This document shows, piece by piece, positions 1 through 7,883 of a DNA stretch of 22,323 nucleotides (position 1 is its first letter; every line of letters begins with the position of its first letter). The position numbers and the translations under genes are program-made. The DNA comes from a bacterium (GTDB taxonomy: Bacteria; Actinomycetota; Acidimicrobiia; Acidimicrobiales; CATQHL01). The stretch is from NCBI GenBank assembly GCA_026713745.1, contig JAPONU010000185.1:1-22323 (forward strand), given 5' to 3'. The notes below the pieces were generated by a model. That model worked only from the letters and a program-made list of their open reading frames with translations. It was not told where the DNA came from and did no database searches.

Positions 1-874
1 AGTACTTGTAGCGGTAGACGTCCACGCCCAGGCTGTCGGCGGCGATGGGATGCTCGCCGCAGCTGCGCAGGCGCAGGCCGAACGAGGTGCGCCACAGCAC
101 CCAGACCGAGATGGGCACCGTGGCGTAGGCGATGAGCGTCAGCCACGACACGTTCCAGAGGAAGCCGCGGGCAATGCCGGCGGCGTCGGAGATCCAGAAC
201 CAGTCCCAGCTCTCGATGCGCCCGAGGGCATCGGCGGTGCCGGCCCCGCCGGCGAGGAAGGGAATGCTGAACGAGTCGACGTCCTCGACGCGCGGCGACT
301 GCGTGATGCCCCCGCCGGGGCGCCCCTGGAAGATCTTGTCGGACAGGAAGCGCGTGATTCCCGGCGCCATCACCAGGATGGCCGCACCGGAGATGATGTG
401 GTCCACGCCGAAGCTGACCGTTGCGATGGCGTGCAGCAGGCCGCCGAGGGCCCCACCGGCGGCGCCGATGACCATGCCCCACCAGGGTCCGAACTCCAGG
501 GCACCGTAGGCGCCGAACCAGGTGCCCAGAACGAGCATCCCCTCCAGGCCGATGTTCACCACGCCGGCCCGCTCGGAGAAGATGCCCCCCATGGCCGGCA
601 TCAGGATCGGGACCGCGTAGGCGAGCGCGATCGACCACGTGGTGCTGTGCGCGAGTTGGTCGGTGGCCGGTCGGGCGAACTGCTCGGTGAGCGCCAGGAG
701 CGCCACGCCGATGATCGCGATGACGGCGAATCGCAGCCGCCGCTGGAACTGCCGATCCCGAGGCGTGTCCGTCGGCCGCGGGTACCAGCTCGGCCGCCCG
801 GCGAAGCGCTCGAACGGCTGCCAGGAGGGCTCGCGGGCGTCGTCGCCTGAGGTGGTCTCGGAGGGGAGTGTCAT
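1..874 (-). CDS. ABC transporter permease, second subunit of BMP-type importer (3' end cut by window)
   Basis: This is the second transmembrane subunit of a nucleoside or simple-sugar importer (COG1079-like, as in NupC/BmpG/RnsD systems). The first 291 codons lie in the window and the C-terminus runs off the left edge. After a cytoplasmic N-terminal tail of about 50 residues, reading the minus strand gives hydrophobic segments and the family hallmark GGIFSERAGVVNIGLEGM, followed by LLHAIATVSFGVDHIISG. The ATG at 874 overlaps the TGA of the upstream permease (ATGA at 871-874), so the two are probably translationally coupled and form a heterodimeric channel. The assignment is firm at family level. 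The substrate (purine nucleosides versus other sugars) cannot be told from sequence alone. Confidence 0.9.
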   Translation of the reverse strand, partial: MTLPSETTSGDDAREPSWQPFERFAGRPSWYPRPTDTPRDRQFQRRLRFAVIAIIGVALLALTEQFARPATDQLAHSTTWSIALAYAVPILMPAMGGIFSERAGVVNIGLEGMLVLGTWFGAYGALEFGPWWGMVIGAAGGALGGLLHAIATVSFGVDHIISGAAILVMAPGITRFLSDKIFQGRPGGGITQSPRVEDVDSFSIPFLAGGAGTADALGRIESWDWFWISDAAGIARGFLWNVSWLTLIAYATVPISVWVLWRTSFGLRLRSCGEHPIAADSLGVDVYRYKY

Positions 875-2046
875 GTCGCGGGTCTCGCGTCGGGCTCGGG
901 CGCATCGGAGGGCGGGTCCGGCTCGGTCGATGCCATGGCCAGAGAGGCGGCGCGTGCCTCCTCGGCCTGGCGTCGCCGCTGCACCACGACGTAGGTGATG
1001 ACCGCGGCGAAGATGATGATGCCCTTCATGATCTCGACGATCTCCTGGGGGGCGTCACCGTGCACGTCCAGGATCGGCGCGGCACTGTCCAGGAACCCGA
1101 ACACAAGAGCGCCGATGGCGATTCCACCGGGATGGTTCTGGCCCAGGAGCGCCACGGCGATGCCGGCGAAGCCGAGGTTCTGGGTGAACTGCAGCCCGTA
1201 GGCGTAGTCGCGTCCCAGCACCTCCGGCAGCCCCACCAGGCCTCCCACCGCCCCGCTGAGCGCCATGGCCACGATGATCGTTCGCTTCGGCGAAACGCCG
1301 GCGGCCTCGGCGGCCAGCGGGTTGATGCCCGACGCCCGCAGGTCGTAGCCGGGCCGGGTCCGTGACACGTAGATCCAGTAGAGGATCCCGATGATGATCG
1401 CCACGATGACGAAGCCCCAGAGGAAGCGGCCCTTGCCGATGTCCCGCGTGAACGTCTCGACAAAACCGTTGAGGTTGGGCATGCGACCCGAGGCCGGGAT
1501 CTCGGCAGTCTCCTGGTTGAGGCTCTCGTCGGGAACGTCCCAGCGCCGGAAGAGCATCGCCACCACGAAGCTGATGGAGACGGCGTTCAGCATGATCGTG
1601 GAGATGACCTCATGGATGCCGCGGGTGACTTTCAGCACCCCGGCAATGACAGCCCAGAGCGACCCGGTGGCCATGCCCACCAGGATGATGACCGTCAGGT
1701 GCAGCGGCGCGGGCAGCGACAACTCGGCCGCCACCTGCGCGGCGATGATGGAGGCCAGGATGTACTGACCCTCCACGCCGATGTTGAAGAGATTCATGCG
1801 GAAGCCGATCGCCACCGCCACCGCCGACAGGTACAGCGGTGTGGCCCGGTTCACCATGTCGACGAGGGTCTCCAACTCGAACCCGTAGGAGAACATGCGC
1901 CCGTAGGCCGGGAACGGGTTGCTGCCGCTGAGCACGAGCGCGATCGAGGCGATCGCCAGCGACAGGATCAGTGCCGCCACGGGAGCGGCCAGAGCCAGCG
2001 TGAGGCGCCGGTGTGCCGGGAGCCGGTGGGAGGCGCGAGGGCTCAT
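871..2046 (-). CDS. ABC transporter permease, first subunit of BMP-type importer
   Basis: This 391-residue integral membrane protein belongs to the COG4603-like permease family (NupB/BmpF/RnsC type). It starts with a basic N-terminus (MSPRASHRLPAHRR) and a transmembrane helix. The family motif RMNLFNIGVEGQYILASIIAA is followed by GIHEVISTIMLNAVSISFVV and then a C-terminal helix with a charged, Pro/Ala-rich tail of about 40 residues. It overlaps both neighbours by four bases: its ATG at 2046 overlaps the ATPase stop, and its TGA overlaps the next permease start. This means one polycistronic, coupled transporter unit. With the partial permease downstream it should form the translocation pore, energised by the double ATPase at 2043-3581. 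Confidence 0.93.
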   Translation of the reverse strand: MSPRASHRLPAHRRLTLALAAPVAALILSLAIASIALVLSGSNPFPAYGRMFSYGFELETLVDMVNRATPLYLSAVAVAIGFRMNLFNIGVEGQYILASIIAAQVAAELSLPAPLHLTVIILVGMATGSLWAVIAGVLKVTRGIHEVISTIMLNAVSISFVVAMLFRRWDVPDESLNQETAEIPASGRMPNLNGFVETFTRDIGKGRFLWGFVIVAIIIGILYWIYVSRTRPGYDLRASGINPLAAEAAGVSPKRTIIVAMALSGAVGGLVGLPEVLGRDYAYGLQFTQNLGFAGIAVALLGQNHPGGIAIGALVFGFLDSAAPILDVHGDAPQEIVEIMKGIIIFAAVITYVVVQRRRQAEEARAASLAMASTEPDPPSDAPEPDARPAT

Positions 2047-3581
2047 GCGTGCTGCGGTTCCTCGGCCTCGGTGGCCGCGCCGGTCATATGTGCCCCCAAC
2101 TCGCGGGGGGTGACGGTCGCCGGGTCCAGGGCGGCGGAGATCCGGCCGCGGAAGATCACCAGCAGGCGGTCCGAGAGTCCGATCAACTCATCCAGATCGG
2201 CCGAGACCAGCAGCACGGCCAGCCCCTGCTCGCGCGCCAGGTGCAGCGTCTCCCAGACGGCGGCCTGGGCGCCCACGTCGATGCCCCGCGTGGGGTGCGC
2301 GGCGATCAGCAGGTTGGGCGTCATGATCATCTCCCGGCCGATGATCAGCTTCTGCTGGTTGCCGCCGGACAGCGCATGGGCCGCCACGTCGGGCCCCGGC
2401 GTGCGCACGTCGAAGGCGGCGATGAGTTCCCGGGTCCGCTCACGCGCAGCCTTGGGGGCCAGCCAGAAGCCCTTGCGCGAGTACGGCTCCTTGCCCTGAT
2501 GCCCGCACATGGCGTTCTCCCAGAGCGGTGCGGGCAGCAGCAGGCCTCGCCGGTGACGATCCTCGGGGATGTACCCGATACCGGCCTCGCGCCGCTGACG
2601 CACCGACCACTCGTTGATCTCGGCACCCTCGAGGAGCAGGCGACCCTGGGACGGCTCTCGGATCCCCAACAGGGCCTCCACGAACTCGATCTGGCCGTTG
2701 CCCTCCACGCCGGCCACGCCCACGATCTCGCCCCGGCGAACCTCCAGGCTGATCTGTTTGACGACCTCCCGCTCGTCATCGTCGAGAACGGAGAGATCCT
2801 CCACCTGCAGGGAGACGGTGTCCTGCACCGAGGTCGTCCGCGTCTCGGGGGTGGGGAGTTCCGAACCCACCATCAACTCCGCCAGGTCGCTAGGCGACAC
2901 CTCGTCGGGCTTCACCGTGGCGACCGTCCTACCCGCCCGCAGGACGGTGATCGTGTCGGCGATCTCCAGCACCTCGTCGAGCTTGTGGTCGATGAAGACG
3001 ATCGTCTCGCCGCGGGCGCACATGTCCCGCATGTTGCGGAACAACTCCTCCACCTCGTGGGGGACGAGAACCGAGGTGGGCTCGTCCAGGATCAAGATGC
3101 GGGCGCCCCGGTAGAGCACCTTGATGATCTCGACGCGCTGGCGTTCGCCGACGCCGAGGTTCTCGACCGGTTCGTCGAGGTGCACGTCCAGCCCGTAGGC
3201 GTCGCCGAGTTCGGTGACGCGCCGGCGCGCGCCGGTGAAGTCGATGCGCCCCCCTCGCCCCTTCGGTTCGGCGCCGAGGATGATGTTCTCCAGCACGGTC
3301 AGGTTGTCGGCCAGCATGAAGTGCTGGTGCACCATGCCGATCCCGGCGGCCAGGGCATCCCGGGGCGAGCGGAAGTGCACCTCGTCGCCACCGACGACGA
3401 TGCGTCCCTCATCCGCGGGAAGCATGCCGTACAGCACGTTCATGAGCGTGGACTTGCCGGCCCCGTTCTCGCCGCAGATGGCGTGGATCTCGCCCTCGGC
3501 CACCGTGAGGTTGACGCGATCGTTGGCGAGCACCCCGGGGAAGCGCTTCGTGATGTTCTCTAACGACAGAGCCGGCGTCAT
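2043..3581 (-). CDS. ABC transporter ATP-binding protein, tandem nucleotide-binding domains (BMP-type importer)
   Basis: A cytoplasmic double ATPase of the COG3845 type (NupA/BmpE/RnsB-like), about 512 residues. Domain 1 has Walker A GENGAGKS (residues 37-44), a signature-like LGVGERQ (142-148) and Walker B ILILDEP (162-168). Domain 2 has GVEGNGQ where a Walker A would be, so it lacks the P-loop lysine. It keeps LSGGNQQK, and its Walker B region reads LLIAAHPTRGIDVG with Ala-His in place of Asp-Glu. These degenerate features are usual for this family, where one site is thought to be catalytic. I chose the ATG at 3581; the TTG at 3608 is in frame, but the only good Shine-Dalgarno (AGGAGG, 14 bases before 3581) lies inside that extension. 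The stop overlaps the first permease gene (ATGA). Confidence 0.93.
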   Translation of the reverse strand: MTPALSLENITKRFPGVLANDRVNLTVAEGEIHAICGENGAGKSTLMNVLYGMLPADEGRIVVGGDEVHFRSPRDALAAGIGMVHQHFMLADNLTVLENIILGAEPKGRGGRIDFTGARRRVTELGDAYGLDVHLDEPVENLGVGERQRVEIIKVLYRGARILILDEPTSVLVPHEVEELFRNMRDMCARGETIVFIDHKLDEVLEIADTITVLRAGRTVATVKPDEVSPSDLAELMVGSELPTPETRTTSVQDTVSLQVEDLSVLDDDEREVVKQISLEVRRGEIVGVAGVEGNGQIEFVEALLGIREPSQGRLLLEGAEINEWSVRQRREAGIGYIPEDRHRRGLLLPAPLWENAMCGHQGKEPYSRKGFWLAPKAARERTRELIAAFDVRTPGPDVAAHALSGGNQQKLIIGREMIMTPNLLIAAHPTRGIDVGAQAAVWETLHLAREQGLAVLLVSADLDELIGLSDRLLVIFRGRISAALDPATVTPRELGAHMTGAATEAEEPQHA

Positions 3582-3671
3582 GGCGTTGCGACCGACCTCC
3601 TGGGACAAGCTCGGCGCCTAGCTTGGCACGCCGCCGATGAGCCCGCGTGGAACGCTCGGGCGGGAGTTAAC

Positions 3672-3707
3672 CGGTGCGGGCCCCGGAGAGTCCCGGGGCC
3701 CGCACCG
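3672..3707 (-). terminator. Strong GC hairpin between binding-protein and ATPase genes (attenuator or mRNA-stabiliser)
   Basis: A perfect 15-bp inverted repeat (arm CGGTGCGGGCCCCGG, 6-base loop) lies 20 bases downstream of the binding-protein stop and about 90 bases before the ATPase start. No T-run follows on either strand, so it is not a textbook intrinsic terminator. Its position fits partial termination or 3'-end protection that makes the binding protein more abundant than the membrane subunits, as is common in ABC import operons. The structure is seen directly; the role is inferred. Confidence 0.6.
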
Positions 3708-3727
3708 ATGACAAGAGCGTCGGTTGA

Positions 3728-5848
3728 TCAGCCGGTCTCCTCCGGGACGACGATGTCGCCGCGGATGATGGCCTGCTTGAACTCCTCGAGTTGCGGGATG
3801 ATGTCGTTGATGAAGCCACCGGAGATGGAGTAGCCCACCCCGTTGACCGACAGGTCGAAGACCGTGAGACCGCCGCTGAACGTACCGTTCACGACTGCCT
3901 CGATGGTGTTGTAGACGGCCACGTCCACCCGCTTCAGCATCGAGGAGAGGATGTAGGGCCGCACCGCTTCGGCGGACGTCCAGTACTGGTCGGAGTCCAC
4001 GCCGATGGCCCAAACCTTGGAATCACCGGCCTCGCTGAACTCCTTGGCCGCCTCGAACAGCCCCGCACCGGTGCCGCCGGCCGCGTGGTAGATGACGTCC
4101 GCGCCGGCCTCGTACATGGACTGGCCGATGATCTTGCCCTCGGCAGGCTGTGACCAGCCGTCGAAGTCCGGAGGCTCCGTCACGTAGGCGGCGATGATCT
4201 CGATGTTCGGATCAACCGCGTAGACGCCCGCCTCGAAGCCGGCGTGGAACTTCCGGATGATCGGGATGTCCACGCCGCCGATGAAGCCGACCGTGCCGGT
4301 GTTGGACTTCAGCGCCGCCGCGGCGCCCACGAGGAACGAGCCCTCGTGCTCGGCGAAGGTCAGCCCGGCAAGATTGGGGAGCTCGGCGGGGAAGCTGTCG
4401 ATGATGCCGAAGTACGTGTCGGGGTTGTTTTCCGCCACCGAGGTGATGGACTCGCCGAACAGGAAGCCCACGCCGATCACCAAGTCGGCGCCGTCGGCAG
4501 ATAGCTGCAGCAGTTCGGCGCGATTGGAGCCGTCGGGGTTGGGGGAGGCCTCACCCGGGTTTATCCCGAGGAAGTCAGCCGCCCGGTCCAATCCGGCCGC
4601 GGCGGAGTCGTTGAACGACTGGTCGCCGCGTCCGCCGATGTCGAACACCAGCGCCGCGGTGACGTCCTCGCCGCCGCCCCGATCGGTGGTCTCGGGCACG
4701 ACGATGCTGCCGCCCACGATTGCTTCCTTGTACCTCTCCAACTCCGGGATGATGTCGTCGACGAAGCCGCCGCTGGTGGCGTAGCCCACGCCGTCCACGG
4801 CCAGGTTGAAGACCTGCGTGCCGCTTCCGAAGTCGCCGTTGGCGACCGCTTCGATCGTCCTGTAGACGGCCACGTCCACCCGCTTCAGCATCGACGTGAG
4901 GATGTAGGGGCGGACCTCCTCGGAGGAGGTGTTGTACTGGTCAGAGTCCACGCCGATGGCCCACACCTTCGAGCCGCTGCCCTCGCTGAACTCCTTGGCC
5001 GCCTCGAACAGGCCTGCACCGGAGCCGCCTGCTGCGTGGTAGATGACATCGGCGCCGGCCTCGTACATGGACTGGGCGATGATCTTCGCCTCCGCCGGCT
5101 GGAACCAGCCGTCGAAGTCGGGGGGCTCGGTGATGTAGGAGTCCAGGATGCGAATATCGGGGTTCACGGTCTTGGCGCCCGCCTCGAAGCCGGCGTGGAA
5201 GCGCCGGATCAAGTCGATGTCGACGCCACCGATGAAGCCGACTGTTCCGGTGGTGGACTTCAGCGCCGCGGCGGCGCCGACGAGGAACGAGCCCTCGTGC
5301 TCGGCGAAGACCAGCCCGGCCAGGTTGTCGGTGCCGTCGGGGGCGCTGTCGATGATGCCGAAGTAGGTGTCGGGGTTGTTGGCGGCCACGTCGGTGATGG
5401 ACTCGCCGAACAGGAAGCCGACGCCGATCACGAGGTCGGCGCCGTCGGCGGAGAGCTGCAGCATCTCGGCGCGGTTGGAGCCGTCGGGGTTCGGCGAGGA
5501 CTCAGTTGTGTTGACTCCCAACTCGTCGGCCGCCCTGTCGAGGCCCGCCGCGGCGGAGTCGTTGAACGAACCGTCGCCGCGCCCGCCGATGTCGAACACC
5601 AGCGCCGCGGTGATGTCCTCGGCGCCCGGCGGTGGTGGTGGGGGAGGCTCGGAGGGGGCGTCAGCCGGCGCTTCGGCCGCCCCGTCGTCGGCCGCCGGAG
5701 CCGGCGCCTCGGCCTCTCCGTCGTCGGCGGCCGGCGCAGGTGCCGGTGCCGGTTGGGCGGTGGTGGGTTCGTCGTCGCCACCGCAGGCTGCCGCCACCAT
5801 CACGGTGGCCAGCAGGATCGCCAGCAGCCCGGTAATTCCACGTCGCAT
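3728..5848 (-). CDS. Double-headed BMP-family substrate-binding lipoprotein (two tandem BMP domains)
   Basis: An exported solute-binding lipoprotein for the importer encoded downstream, 706 residues. The signal peptide MRRGITGLLAILLATVMVAAAC ends in a lipobox with Cys22 as the predicted lipidated residue. Residues 23-77 are a Pro/Ala/Asp/Glu-rich tether. Two complete BMP/PnrA-like domains follow, at about 78-387 and 395-704, each opening with D(I/V)TAALVFDIGGRGD and SFNDSAAAGLDRAAD and ending in IVVPE. Hand alignment gives no gaps and roughly 80% identity, with a repeat period of 317 residues. The domains are joined by a short TDRGGGE linker with no second signal or lipobox. Usual family members carry a single domain of about 350 residues in total, so this is an in-frame duplication. 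GCGAGG sits just before the ATG at 5848. Ligand is inferred to be a nucleoside-type molecule, shared by both domains. Confidence 0.92.
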   Translation of the reverse strand: MRRGITGLLAILLATVMVAAACGGDDEPTTAQPAPAPAPAADDGEAEAPAPAADDGAAEAPADAPSEPPPPPPPGAEDITAALVFDIGGRGDGSFNDSAAAGLDRAADELGVNTTESSPNPDGSNRAEMLQLSADGADLVIGVGFLFGESITDVAANNPDTYFGIIDSAPDGTDNLAGLVFAEHEGSFLVGAAAALKSTTGTVGFIGGVDIDLIRRFHAGFEAGAKTVNPDIRILDSYITEPPDFDGWFQPAEAKIIAQSMYEAGADVIYHAAGGSGAGLFEAAKEFSEGSGSKVWAIGVDSDQYNTSSEEVRPYILTSMLKRVDVAVYRTIEAVANGDFGSGTQVFNLAVDGVGYATSGGFVDDIIPELERYKEAIVGGSIVVPETTDRGGGEDVTAALVFDIGGRGDQSFNDSAAAGLDRAADFLGINPGEASPNPDGSNRAELLQLSADGADLVIGVGFLFGESITSVAENNPDTYFGIIDSFPAELPNLAGLTFAEHEGSFLVGAAAALKSNTGTVGFIGGVDIPIIRKFHAGFEAGVYAVDPNIEIIAAYVTEPPDFDGWSQPAEGKIIGQSMYEAGADVIYHAAGGTGAGLFEAAKEFSEAGDSKVWAIGVDSDQYWTSAEAVRPYILSSMLKRVDVAVYNTIEAVVNGTFSGGLTVFDLSVNGVGYSISGGFINDIIPQLEEFKQAIIRGDIVVPEETG
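3731..5617 (-). repeat. Tandem intragenic duplication, period 951 bp
   Basis: Two copies of a BMP-domain coding unit lie head to tail, at about 4688-5617 and 3731-4666. Long stretches match at DNA level, for example the blocks beginning near 4610 and 5560 and those near 4080 and 5030. Divergence is scattered and in frame, so both copies are under coding constraint rather than one being a fresh assembly artefact. Confidence 0.88.
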
Positions 5849-5981
5849 CTTGACCTCGCTTGTCTCTTGCGGTTCTCAGATCGGGGGCCCTTGGCCCGCT
5901 CCCGGTGTACGGCGGGTTGCGGGCGCGCACACCCTGAGGGAATGTCGCCCGTGCCCCTGCTGCTGTCCCCAAAAGAATCGC

Positions 5982-6003
5982 AGCCTGCCGACGGGGGCAG
6001 GCT
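5982..6003 (-). terminator. Hairpin with T-rich tail on the minus strand, upstream of the BMP operon
   Basis: A perfect 8-bp stem (AGCCTGCC/GGCAGGCT, 6-base loop) is followed on the minus strand by GCGATTCTTTT. It lies about 135 bases before the BMP lipoprotein start. It could stop antisense transcription from the right or act as a leader attenuator. The tail is interrupted, so this is a weak call. Confidence 0.3.
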
Positions 6004-6053
6004 ACTCGCGGTTGGGTTGACTCGCGGCTCGCCGCGGGCGCTCGCGGCATGCG

Positions 6054-6082
6054 TTCTGGCGGCCCGACCAGCGGGATAGCCT
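6054..6082 (+). promoter_or_regulatory. Candidate promoter of the di-iron protein gene
   Basis: TTCTGG (6054-6059) and TAGCCT (6077-6082) are separated by 17 bases, resembling -35 and -10 elements. They would give a leader of about 70 bases before the ATG at 6159. The -35 match is weak. Confidence 0.35.
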
Positions 6083-6158
6083 GCAATCGGAGTCCGGCGC
6101 GACGGCGGTCGGGACGACCCGCTCCGGCGGCCGGCGCCCCGAGGTAGCGAGGCTGATC

Positions 6159-7277
6159 ATGACGAGCACCGAGCACCGCAGCGACTCGGCAATCCTCGGC
6201 CGGATGTCGGTGAACGACGTGGACACCATCGTGGACATCTGCCGCTCCAACGCCCACTCCACCGAGACCGAACACATCGTCCCCGACGCCTCCGACGCCC
6301 TGTTCACCTGGGACTACGACAAGGGGGCGCGCCCCAAGCTGGAGAAGCTGTACGAGAAGGGCAAGACCTCGCAGTGGAACGCCAATGACCTGCCCTGGGA
6401 GCTGGAGGTGGACCCCAGCACCATCTTCCGGGTGGGCGACCAACTGCCGCCGACGCGGGAGGACCTGGCCGGTGACCCGTCCTCGCCGCTGCACAACTGG
6501 GGCGAGGCGGAGTGGGCCGAATACCGCACCGAGGCCATCGCCTGGCGGTTGAGCCAGTTCCTGCACGGCGAGCAGGGGGCGCTGCTGTGCACCGCCAAGA
6601 TCGTTGAGACCGTGCCGTGGATCGACGCCAAGTACTACGCCGCCACCCAGGTCGTGGACGAGGCCCGCCACGTGGAGGTCTTCGGGCGCTACCTGCGCAC
6701 CAAGCTGAACAGCGAGTACCCCATCAACCCGCACCTGCGGCTGCTGCTGGACGACATCATCGCTGACAGCCGCTGGGACATGACCTACCTGGGCATGCAG
6801 ATCATGGTGGAGGGCCTGGCCCTGGCCGCCTTCGGCTTCATGCACGCCGGCACCGAGGAGCCCTTGCTGAAGCAGCTGCTGCGCTACGTCATGGCCGACG
6901 AGGCCCGCCACGTGGCCTTCGGTGTGCTGAGCCTGCAGGAGTACTACAGCAACCTCACCGGGGCGGAAATCCGCGAGCGGCAGGAGTTCGCCTTCGAGGC
7001 CGCGGTGCGGATGCGCGACCGGTTCCTGTCCCAGGAGGTGTACGAGCGGCTCGGCGTGCCGGTGCGGCCGATGGTCGAGTTGCTGCTGAACCTGCCGCCG
7101 GAGCGGAGCGCCTTCCAGAGGATGCTCTTCTCCAAGATCGTGCCCAACTGCCGCAAGCTGGGCCTTCTGGATGCAGGCGACGGCTGGCTGCGTGACCGCT
7201 TCACCGAGATCGGCGTCATCGAGTTCGAGCACCACGTCGACACGTCCGAGGAATACGAGGAGTTCGTCGCCGCCTGA
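6159..7277 (+). CDS. Ferritin-like di-iron carboxylate protein (putative oxygenase/oxidase)
   Basis: A 372-residue cytoplasmic, mostly helical protein with a complete duplicated E/ExxH di-iron signature: Glu138 with Glu168-x-x-His171 (DEARHVEVF), and Glu218 with Glu248-x-x-His251 (DEARHVAFG). Both Glu pairs are exactly 30 residues apart, as expected for a four-helix ferritin-like bundle. Proteins of this kind include AurF-type N-oxygenases and R2-like oxidases. Which reaction this one catalyses is not visible: no dedicated reductase, ferredoxin or biosynthetic partner lies beside it. The ATG at 6159 is preceded by GAGG motifs 6-18 bases upstream. It is transcribed away from the BMP operon and converges on the DCC protein gene. 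The superfamily is confident; the substrate is unknown. Confidence 0.8.
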   Translation: MTSTEHRSDSAILGRMSVNDVDTIVDICRSNAHSTETEHIVPDASDALFTWDYDKGARPKLEKLYEKGKTSQWNANDLPWELEVDPSTIFRVGDQLPPTREDLAGDPSSPLHNWGEAEWAEYRTEAIAWRLSQFLHGEQGALLCTAKIVETVPWIDAKYYAATQVVDEARHVEVFGRYLRTKLNSEYPINPHLRLLLDDIIADSRWDMTYLGMQIMVEGLALAAFGFMHAGTEEPLLKQLLRYVMADEARHVAFGVLSLQEYYSNLTGAEIRERQEFAFEAAVRMRDRFLSQEVYERLGVPVRPMVELLLNLPPERSAFQRMLFSKIVPNCRKLGLLDAGDGWLRDRFTEIGVIEFEHHVDTSEEYEEFVAA

Positions 7278-7398
7278 TCGGCGACCCGGGCGGGGGTCCG
7301 GGGTGCCGCTCTGCTCCTCGGTGCACGGGTGAAGAGTCGTCGCAGCCCGGCCCCCTGCCCTCGGTTGACTGTCTTGCGGCCCGTGGCGCCCGTCGGGC

Positions 7399-7839
7399 CT
7401 AGGAGAGCGCCGGGCCGCCTCGTTGGGTTTTCTTGAAACAGTTCCTACAGCCGAGGCGGTGGCGGTTGCGGGCGATGAGTTCGTAGACGGCAGCCGCCAG
7501 GAGTGAGATTCCCGGAACGGTTAGCAACCGGCCCAGCCGACTCCAGGGGCCGCCGCAAGCTCGCAGCGACTTGGCGATGGCACGGTGGCCGCGATGCTGG
7601 GCGCCTTCAGCGTCGATCCACCAGGCGGCGCCGGCTGCCTGATGGGGGCTGAGCCCCAAGCCGGCGAGGTCAGCTTCTTGGGACGCCATGACGGACACGC
7701 CGGCGGGCAGCCTGGCGGCGATCCAGTCGGCGCAGCGTTGGCAGAAGGCGCAGTCGCCGTCGTAGACGAGCGCTGGGAGGTCGGCTTCCGGCGGGCTTTC
7801 CTCGAGGTGATCGGGTGTCGGGACCGGCTCCGGGGACAC
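7399..7839 (-). CDS. DCC-family (DUF393) thiol-disulfide oxidoreductase-like protein
   Basis: A 146-residue protein with the hallmark VYDGDCAFC (residues 25-33), giving the predicted thioredoxin-like active-site pair Cys30 and Cys33. The region around residues 73-90 (WWIDAEGAQHRGHRAIAKSL) matches the usual family layout. A hydrophobic segment near 108-123 may associate with the membrane, and a second Cys-x-x-Cys (Cys131/Cys134, GCRNC) sits near the C-terminus. The family's function is poorly known; a redox role is inferred from the CxxC. The start is GTG at 7839 and no clear ribosome site precedes it, so the N-terminal 20 Pro/Glu-rich residues are uncertain. It lies 44 bases downstream of the bL37-like ORF on the same strand. 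Confidence 0.82.
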   Translation of the reverse strand: MSPEPVPTPDHLEESPPEADLPALVYDGDCAFCQRCADWIAARLPAGVSVMASQEADLAGLGLSPHQAAGAAWWIDAEGAQHRGHRAIAKSLRACGGPWSRLGRLLTVPGISLLAAAVYELIARNRHRLGCRNCFKKTQRGGPALS

Positions 7840-7883
7840 GGGGGTGCGGCGGGCGACGGCGGCGCAGCGCGCCGGTTGCGCGC

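Larger units (their letters stand above)
5849..6158. other. Divergent intergenic region between the BMP operon and the di-iron gene
   Basis: About 310 bases with no plausible gene. It must hold the promoters of both flanking units. I see the hairpin at 5982-6003, a candidate plus-strand promoter at 6054-6082, and no riboswitch that I recognise. Confidence 0.7.

Noticed and set aside
2013..3563. 516-codon open frame on the plus strand
   Set aside because: It lies opposite the ABC ATPase gene, whose Walker and signature motifs prove the minus strand codes. Its translation is rich in Gly/Arg/His/Asp with no recognisable domain, as expected for an antisense shadow in GC-rich DNA.
5661..7235. 524-codon open frame on the minus strand
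   Set aside because: It is antisense to the di-iron gene and runs through the intergenic region into the BMP gene's 5' end in another frame. No domain, and both overlapped genes have clear motifs.
7378..7399. GGCCCG/CGGGCC inverted repeat at the end of the DCC gene as a terminator
   Set aside because: Only a 6-bp stem with a 10-base loop and no T-run on either strand; too weak to call.
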